The notes under the pieces were generated by a model. It saw only the letters and a list, made by a program, of their open reading frames with translations, ran no database searches and was not told the origin of the DNA. This document shows, piece by piece, positions 50,901 to 59,900 of a stretch of DNA of 64,000 nt (positions are counted from its first letter, which is position 1; every line of letters starts with the position of its first letter). Origin of the DNA: Owenia fusiformis (Eukaryota > Annelida > Polychaeta > Sabellida > Oweniidae). Location: assembly GCA_903813345.2 (NCBI GenBank), contig CAIIXF020000012.1, positions 7,339,615 to 7,403,614 on the forward strand. Direction: 5' to 3'. The translations under genes were made by a program, and so were the position numbers.

Positions 50901-53900
50901 AGAAGACACATTGTCAACTACTAATAGGAATGATTTGGTGGACTCTAAGCATGGCCTTTTGAGCCATTTTCATTAAAAAAGTAATTACTAGTATTTTATT
51001 TCATTGGAAATAATGTATTTTGTGAATTTTAAGCTGGATGACTTCATCTTAAATATGTATTCAAATCAGTAGCCTCCATATATCTTAAGTGTACATTCTA
51101 GAAATTAAGGGTAAACTAAGCCTGAACTAAACCTAGATACTAAACCCAAACTTGACCTAAATATTCCCCAAAATCAACATCATGGGTTATTCATGGTTTT
51201 AATTTTAAAATTTAAGGGGAAGATAAGGTAAAAAATGGGTTAAGGTTAACATTCACCTTAATGTTAAGGTTTGTGGACAAATTAATCTTAAAATAACCCC
51301 AAACTTTCCTTAACTCAAGGGAAGTGCCCTAAACTTTTTTCCTAAGGGTTGAGTAGAAACTGAAGGAAGTTGAAGTCACAGCCGGGCATCAACATGCAAA
51401 ATGTCACAGCCTGCCATTTCTTACAGTAACCAAACACCAACCACTGAAAACCAAGTGCCGAACACCGGCCAAAAAAATTGGAGACTAACATCATGTCACA
51501 ACTTCAACAAGAGTATGTCCATATTATTTCGATTTGCAAGTAAAGATATACAAATCTTAAATTGACCAGAGTTAAACATGCTTTGGCTCAACTTGTTCAA
51601 TTAAATGTATACCAAATGAAAGCTGTATACCAACGTAAATCCCATCGAAAGAGAGTGTTAATATGTGGGACGTGCAAAAGAGCAGTGTGCATCTTAGTTC
51701 CAATATATCGATTTACGATTGATAAAAACGTAAGTAATTACGTAAGAGAATATGTTCTATATATTGATACCTTTACTCATCAATATGAAGAATTAGAGAA
51801 AATAGAAGATGAAAAAGTTGAAAGTTGTTATTTTAAGCCAAAGTGTAGGTTAGCTCGACCTTCTTCAACCTCCTTTAATAAGTTATATTGATCTGATATT
51901 TTATGGACAATACAAGGCAGGATTTTTCTTTACAACAGATTTAATTAATAACCTAACAACCTACTCAATCAATAAGGATTATGCTGCTTGTCTTTATGTT
52001 TCTTGTCATTATATTGTTTGTCATTATGTTTCTTGTCATGAAACATAAAAACGATGCAGAAATGTTCAATTGTTTCTTTTTTTATTATGTCATTTGGAAT
52101 TGGTTATTTTTCTTTGAAGTTCATTATCTATAATTCTTAACAGTGGCATACACAATTGTGAATTTTGAATATCTGTACACATACGGGGTGTTCCAAAAGT
52201 AACAGGGTACAAAAATACAAGTACACCCAAAATAATTTAACAAGGGTCCTGATTGTTGCATATTTTTACCGAATGTACACAATGTTACAATGATATATGC
52301 AATGTATAATATATACTCTGCATTAGGACCTTTGCCCAGTAGTTTTAGGGAGATAGTGGTAAGATATATCCTGTATCCAGAACCTCCAAAACTCACGCTA
52401 TATCTCCCGCTTGTGGGCATATCTTCCCACTACTTCCGGTAATTGAATAATAATTTGACAAAAAATTTAGAAAAAAATTAATACATACTCTGCATTATAT
52501 AGATTTTCTTCTAATCTGAACATCTCTTAATATGTTGAATACTCTTCACTTCTATTCCATTTTTTTAATCTGCCATTGACATATGAACTCCTACCAGGAG
52601 AACACTTTTGGCCGATCCCAATGGTGTTTGGTATGACAGTTTTTAATGTACTGGGCAATGTAACAAATTATTGCATTGCCCAGTACATTGCCCAAACATG
52701 ATCACATATACATGTATAGTAAACCTATATATACAGTATAGAACATTTTTTGCTGAAAAAAAATGTTCAGCGTTGGTAGGTGTTCACTGCAGAAAGGGTA
52801 ACTTATAGTCAGAAGACAGTAGAGTATGTTTGGAGGTAGGGTGTCTACTAGAGACGGGTGTTCACTAGAGAGAGGCGTTCACTAAAACAGGTTTTACTGT
52901 AGTGTCAATGGAGACCATTTTCAAAAATACTAAATGTAACCTATTTATACTTATCATGAATCAAATTGCCATGGAAACTATATATTCAAGATATTACTTC
53001 AGATTTATCAAAATGGCCGAATAGAAGATCAAAGAGGGGCATACAAGTGTAAAATTGCTAGAGTTCTGCTGAATATTGGAATTTCTCAACAACTGAATAC
53101 TTAGTCCTCAAATAAAATTTACCATCATGGTTGGTTCATTTTACCCGATCCCAAAATATATGTAAAATAAAATAAGGATGAAAATTTGTGTATTTTGGAA
53201 TAATAATACATCAGTTATTTAACTGTATTAAACACGTCAGTTCGTTTTTGTTTTGTTGTTCTGTTAGATTTAAATACGAGTAGGTGGTATTTTATTTAAG
53301 GGGTTTGCACAGTTTGTACAATTAATTATAGAAAAGCACGATCTAATTGCACACAAATTAATGAAATGATAATTGGAAAATCAATATGAATTAGATTACA
53401 TCACTGACCAAGGGATATAGGAATATAATATGCATTATTAATTATCTGAGCTATCTGAGAAATAAATCACCAAATTAATCACCAAATCTCCAAACTAATC
53501 AACAAATCTCCAAACTAATCAACAAATCTCCAGGTATTTATTTCTCTTTAAATCACAGTTGATTGCAGTGTGGCTAAGGGGCCCAAATTAGACTCTAATT
53601 ATTATTAGAAACAAGAAAAATAAAATCTAATTGATATTTAATACTATGTACACGTACATTAACTAATTGAATTATAGAGCTTAATCAAATTAATAAATGT
53701 TTAAATACAATTAATTCTAATCATAGGTAAATGTATATAATGCATATTGATTTGGATGTACCATTAGATTCCTTCAGAAACCAAGGTAAGCCTCTTACCA
53801 GAGAGATAGGGGTTGTTCAAGTGTTATTTTGGACTTTCTTGAGAAAACTTATCTTTTCTAAAAATATGCCATAAAATAAAATGTATATAATACTGATAAG

Positions 53901-56900
53901 TGGTGAAATAAAAGTGACCATAATTTCATGTACAATGTAAATGAATTGTGTCCTTATATAAAAATTGATCATATTCACATATAAGAATTGGTCATATATG
54001 GGTTCACATATAAGAATTGGTCATATATGGGTTCACATATAAGAATTGGTAATACGGTATATGGGTTCACACATCAAAGTTGATCTGTATGGGTTCACAA
54101 GAGAGTTGATCATATATGGGTTCACAAATAAGAATTGGTCATATATGGGTTCACTTGGTTCATCATACAGTCCGAGGCCTTCACTGTTACATGCTGCTTT
54201 TCAAGAATCAGTATGAATATCAATATCACAATTTCATCAGTCAAGTTTGATGATAATATACACAAATATAATTCATAAATAATTTATGTGGTCATATTGA
54301 CAGAAGAATGCTCAAGATTTAACAAGTAGAATGTATACTCCCCGCCAAATGTTTGGCAGCGGGTGAGTTAGTTTTGCCAAACTTTTGCAGGTGGTGTACT
54401 GAAGGATTTGTGAACTTGCACTCAAACAGAATTGGTTTGTTAGTCTGCATACAATACTCAACGAGGCATAAAATGCATATCATCACCTGAATGCTGAATG
54501 CCAAACACCATTCATAAATAAATAATAAATAAAAAAAGTTGGAGACTATAACAATATGTTACCACTTGAGGTGGTGACTTAACAATATGTGGTGACTTAA
54601 CAATACTGTATGTTACCACTTGTGGTGGTGACTTAACAATGTGTTACCACTTGTGGTGGTGACTTAACAATATGTTACCACTTGTGGTGGTGACTTAACA
54701 ATATGTTACCACTTGTGGTAGTGACTTAACAAATGTTACCACTTGTGGTGGTGACTTAACGATATGTTACCACTTGTGGTGGTGACTTAACAATGTAGAA
54801 AATGATTTCAAATCAATCCGCAATGTTGTTTGTCAGACATTATCACCCTTTAGCTTTGCCCATCCACTAATCAAGAAGACGACAGTATCATACCTTTTTA
54901 TGTTCAATAAGAATTAGTCATAGATCAAGTTCTTATACTTTAGTCAAAGCTAAACCTATCCCTCGTCCCTAAGTAGTGGGATTAAACCAATAAAACCCTG
55001 AACATCTAGATTCATGGTCCTGGGTATAGAGGTCATTCTCATAATTAAAACACATGGCATGGTATTTGTTACATAGCAGGGTTCACTGGTGGATCCAAAA
55101 GCTAGCAGGGGGGGGGGGGCACATTTGAAATCAGGATAAAAAATTCCATGCTTGCATTTTGAAAATTTAAGGCCAATTTTTTGATTATTTGGCATAGAGG
55201 CCAAATAAGGCCAAGTTTTGCTAAAAAGGCCCATTTGTGAGGTCCTACAGAATTTTTTGGGCCCTATAAATTTTTTCTGAATCCACCAGTGGGGTTTAAT
55301 TGCTTTGTTACAGTTTGGCAAAAGCTTCGTACAAAGTATTTATGTTATGAAGCTTTTGTATTAAAATGCTTCGGAACATAATGAAGGAACTAAACTTGGT
55401 ATTTAACTCTGAGCAATTATGCTCTCAACTGTAAAGAAAATCTGCAAATCATGGGAATCATACAACCTTAAAAAGCCAAGAACCGCATGAAGGAGCAAGG
55501 CTAAACATCAATGTAAGTCCCTGGATAGAAGAACAATTTCATTCAGTGGTCAGATCTCCAGAGATTGAGTCGGTTGTTCTATGAAGTACACATTGGAATA
55601 TCTTGATCAATAAAAACAATTTTGACACTGCCTGTACTAAAAATATCTCCATAATTGCACTTAAATCTTACAATCCTTGTTTTGAAATATTGATATATTC
55701 CCAAATTGCTTGTATTTCTATACATTTTTGAGTGTTCACGTCATAATTGTTAGTTGAACTTTTTGATAATTTCAAGCTATTGTATTTTATTTTGTGTTTT
55801 AAAAAATGACCATTATATTTTCATTGAAGCACGTAATATTAACCTTCCTTTTACATTGGTTATTTTGCCCAGTCCAGATGAGGACGTTTTCAATTGGACT
55901 CCATTGAACCATGTGACATATGCTATTGACCAATCAGATTCATACATATGTAATGGGGGTGATGGGATTGCTGGACATCTAGTGTTATCAACTAAAAGCT
56001 AATTTAGAGATTGCCATAGAATTATAGCAAATATGAGAAAAATAACTCATCAAAAACTGACTTTCTTTGATTAAAACATTCCCCGACAGTCAGGTTTGCC
56101 GTTTCATGTCTTTTCTCTCAATAACCAAAGTGAACAGCCAAATTTTCTTACATTTTGATCGGCTGAGAGTAAAATGTTCAACCTTTAAAATATTTCCTGC
56201 TATAATTCACTGTATTTAGTATTTTGAATCATAGTTACCATGACAACTCATGTTCAGGTATCCAAATAATATCCATAATGGAAAGGATGTAGTACATAAA
56301 GTCATTATAAATTCTTCTCAAATAACCGCTTATAAGGCTACAGTGAAATAAATTACTCTCAAATCATGTCTGCTACAGGAAGTATCTATGAGGCAGGCTA
56401 GATATCACTTCAATAAAATTTTACAGAATTAGATGTTTTATCATCCAAATATATGTGAAAATGATGTCACATAGAGTATAATATCCTCTTTGACTTAAGT
56501 TTTGCCTCACCTATTTCAATTTGCCTCAGCTATTTCAATTTGCCTCAGCTATTTTTGAATTCTGGCTATGCTTTATTGAAATAAATACTATGAAGTATAG
56601 GGATGTTGAGGATAATATTCCAAAACATCTATGATTTTCCAATAAATACCTGGTACATATACATCCTTTATCTAATTCCCAAAATAATAGCCCCCTAACT
56701 AAACGATCTGTGATCTCAAATTGTGAAGTAACTGATGATTAAAAATGTAGAAATTTGTAAATTCAAAATTGTATTACTAAAATTAGCTCACTCTATAGCA
56801 GTTATTCCAAAGAAAATTAAATAAAAGGGCCAACAAAAAATCTGGGGTTTGAACCCACGATCCTTCATTTTTTCCAGTCGAAAATCAGTCACAAAACTGA

Positions 56901-59900
56901 AAAATTGTCTTTCCTTATCAGAGAATGGTAAGTAGTACTCGGTCTACAGGTCAAAAAGTTGGCGATTTCTGTATATCGTAATTTAGACGAATGGAAGCAT
57001 TATTCTTATGAAACTGATCTAATTTACAGACCATCCTGACAGACGAAGATAAGCCAGATTTCAAGTTACACAAAATGATATTGATTCCAAATGAAAAATT
57101 GTCAATTATATATCAGATGGACGCATCTTGGAGATTCAAGGTTCTTGAATCTGATCGATCTGGACTTTAAACTAGAAATGATCTGATGTTGGCCATGTTT
57201 TGAAATAAAGAGTGGAAAAGAGTGGAATTAGCAAGGAATAAAGAAAACAAGCGTGTATTCTGACCAGGCAACTAAAATCAGTGTAACAAAAAAATTGAAT
57301 GAAGGAGCCATTTTTATTTTTCATTGTACTGCACTTCCTTAATAAATAAAATGTTAACGAAGAAAACGTTCACTGCTCCCATCTATTGGATTTATATTTT
57401 TGAGATTTCCTGAGAAATAGATCGATTGCACTGTAATGCCTCAGTCAGATTTGATCTACGGCAGCCACACAGCAGTCTTAGCTTCCCAAAATGAAGAGAA
57501 ATAAGCAGCCTAAAATATAGGGATGTAAGCAGCACGATGTACATTTTTATATGTGAATCCAAAGAGCAAATCTGACTGAGGCTTAAGTCTTCTATTGTCA
57601 TGACCCTAATAAGTAGTCTCCCAACATGTTATGAATATTTTCAGAAAATAACAATTCTGTGGTCTGTCTGTATTCTTATGATTTCTCCATTATATTGCCT
57701 AGTAAACTGCGATCCCAGAATAACAGTCATCTATACTTTGATAAAAAATCTACTAACACAATTATGAAGTTTTATGAAGATAAAATAGATGTCTCCATAC
57801 TAAAGAAAAGCAACTCCAGTTGGTTTATAGACTTAATATGTCACGCTGAAGAATACATGATCATCACAATATCTTTTGACCTACACAACCTTTTATTTGC
57901 GACGACTGGCATAATTCTAGCAAGCACCTTTAATTGGCATCATACAACTGATAATAAAAAAATGAACCAAGTGTCACATTTCTTTTAAAAAAAACAAAAA
58001 GTTGATGTTCAAAACTGCAATACTATACTGGCACAATTATGTCGTGCTCCATGTCTCTGGAACCCCCCCCCCTTTATCTGTGGGGGAAGAGGGTTAAGGG
58101 CTTGAAGCAAGACTTCTGTATGTTGAAAATGCACACCTAAGCCAGGGTCACTGTAAACCTAGGCTAGAGCAATTAAATTCTATGTTTAGCATGAATTTGT
58201 TTTACATTTTCTTATAACCTCAAAAGGGTACTTTAACATTTATTTCAATCAAACTTAACCTGAAATTCTGTTTATCATTGATTATTTTCAACAATTAAGC
58301 TTGATTAGACCATATATATTATGTAGATTAAAAATGAGGGGAAGTGGACATGCTAAACATTAAATGTTCTAGCCTTAAACCCAAGGATATGATTATTTCA
58401 CTAATTCAGAGTGACCCCAAAAAATGGAATCATCTAATTTTGGAATAACTTAGCACAGCCAGGTGGAAAATGTGATTTCTCTAAATAGAATAATCTGATC
58501 GATTGATCCATTGATGTATTTTCAATACACCAATGTTCCAAACAATGAACAATCTTCACAATAAAATTCAAGAAGATTCCCTATGATTAAGAAATTATTA
58601 TTATTATTTATTCCAAAATTAGAGTTGCATTTTTTGAGTTGCCATGTTACGAAAAAATGAATGAAAAAATCAACTGGTGAATTCCCATCCATATTGTAAC
58701 ATGGTCACCCCATCATACACCCAAGGCAAAAAAGCATGTACATAAAATGCAATCTGATTTTCGACGCCGTTTCGGTGCCAAATTTCGGTGCCGTTTCGGC
58801 ACCAAATGGACTGACTGGTCCAGTAACAAATTTTGGTGTTGAAAGGTTTCGGTGCCGGAACGGTGTCGAAACGGTGCCGGAACAGTGCCAGTTTTTTCAA
58901 TGCCGAAACGGCGTCGAATTATATTGGCTGTGTATAACAATACATGAAATGAACATATTTTCCAATTAAACTCCACTTACCTGAATCAAACGAAGATATT
59001 CCATTCATCAAACGAGGTTGTTTTTTATCAGGTAGAAAGACATCATCATCAGTCTGAATCTCAATTGAAGACACCGATTTTGAATTTTTGACATTTTTAG
59101 CACGTTCTGTTTGTTGTTTTATAACAGTCATTTCAAGTGTAAGCTCTTCATGTTTTATGGCTTGTAGTTCGTACTTTCGTTCCAATTCACGTAATTTTGC
59201 CTGGAATGGAAACAAGAAGTTATCACTCTGAGTCTATGGTACAATATACAATTGTAGACCTCTGTTGAGGTCAACTGGTGATTCTTATTCCTTTAACTTT
59301 GCCTGTATTTTCATACACTGGAATACCTTTGGTACCAGGACCTCTAATGTGTTCCACTGTGGAGGTGTTCAATTTAAAGAGGTTCATCTAACATAAAGTT
59401 TATAAGTCATATGAAAAGTGTTCCCGGTGTTTTATCCAAAACATTTTTTTCAACTGGGTGCAATTTTTCAAGTCTTAATATAATCAGCACTTGCTACACT
59501 CACGCTAACTCCAGGTGGCTGCTTCGTTCATTCTTTAAATTAGAAGTTGAAGTGCAGGGTGCCAACTGGGTGGCCTTTTGTTTCAATTAGGGGGGCTCCA
59601 CGGTAAAAGTGACATGGGAGATCACTGCTTCCATTTTTTCTGTTCTTGTTTAATGATGGGATACCACTGGACAAGATTACATGTACCCTTTGAGCCAGAA
59701 GCAAATAATTTCTATACTCTAACTGAGACAAATCAAACTTTTCAAAAGGGTAGTTTACCTGTAGTGTTGAGATAACTTCCTCGTTCTCCCTCCTTGTCTC
59801 AACCTGCGTCTGAAAGAGTAAAACATATTTGGATATATGCCCACATATTTCATTCAATTTCTATCTAATATTTGAATGAAGTGATCAGTTTTCTTGGAAT

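Larger units (their letters stand above)
43505..51060. repeat. Higher-order satellite: spacer modules alternating with ~190-bp monomers
   Basis: Spacer modules of ~0.6 kb occur as type A (43505-44130, 45485-46930 with the hAT insertion, 49395-50030) and type B (44850-45480, 47840-48450). A and B are diverged relatives sharing 'aatttaatgttttctacttgaacc', 'agatttgtactcccttgt' and 'gactagt.ggcacaatg'. Between them are runs of four to five ~190-bp monomers with 'aacatggccaatctagccat', 'ttctgtttt.taaga' and 'gaattatatttggctttagg' words (44130-44850, 46930-47840, 48450-49390, 50030-50960). The first A-monomer-B block is duplicated almost identically into the second, so some rounds are recent. Module B1 lacks the monomer run that follows B2. 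Confidence 0.88.
41497..51348. mobile_element. 9.85-kb TIR-bounded element containing higher-order satellite
   Basis: The first 24 bases (41497-41520, beginning CCCTTAGGAAAAAAGTTTAG) are repeated exactly in reverse at 51325-51348. Subterminal DNA at both ends is rich in CCTTAA / TTAAGG and TTACCC words but is not itself an inverted copy. Inside are a promoter-like GC-rich patch (42655-42905) and three tandem rounds of spacer modules plus ~190-bp monomers (43505-51060). No transposase ORF is seen apart from a foreign hAT fragment. The flanks share only TT, so no superfamily can be assigned from target duplication. Alternatively, two copies of a short TIR element may merely flank the satellite. 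Confidence 0.65.
21147..58980 (-). other. 37.8-kb RIMBP intron filled with transposons and one nested gene
   Basis: Joins exon 4 (ending GATTCAG|GTAAGT) to exon 5 (TTCAAG|GTGAG). No other phase-1-compatible exon could be supported inside. Contents are listed separately: at least four DNA-transposon superfamilies, several minisatellites, and a same-strand intronless gene at 25397-26635. Confidence 0.85.

Noticed and set aside
41497-51348. LTR element or other virus-like element
   Set aside because: Ends are inverted rather than direct, and no gag, polymerase, integrase or capsid-like frame is present.
51562-51891. Plus-strand open frame of ~109 codons with basic and Cys residues
   Set aside because: No ATG at its start, no recognisable motif, and it lies in repeat-rich intron; chance frame most likely.
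56835-56960. tRNA gene on the minus strand
   Set aside because: Only a T-arm/B-box is convincing; no A-box, anticodon stem or acceptor stem pairing found.
57659-57988. Plus-strand open frame of ~109 codons
   Set aside because: Begins without ATG, no domain, no splice or promoter context, right after a Harbinger MITE.
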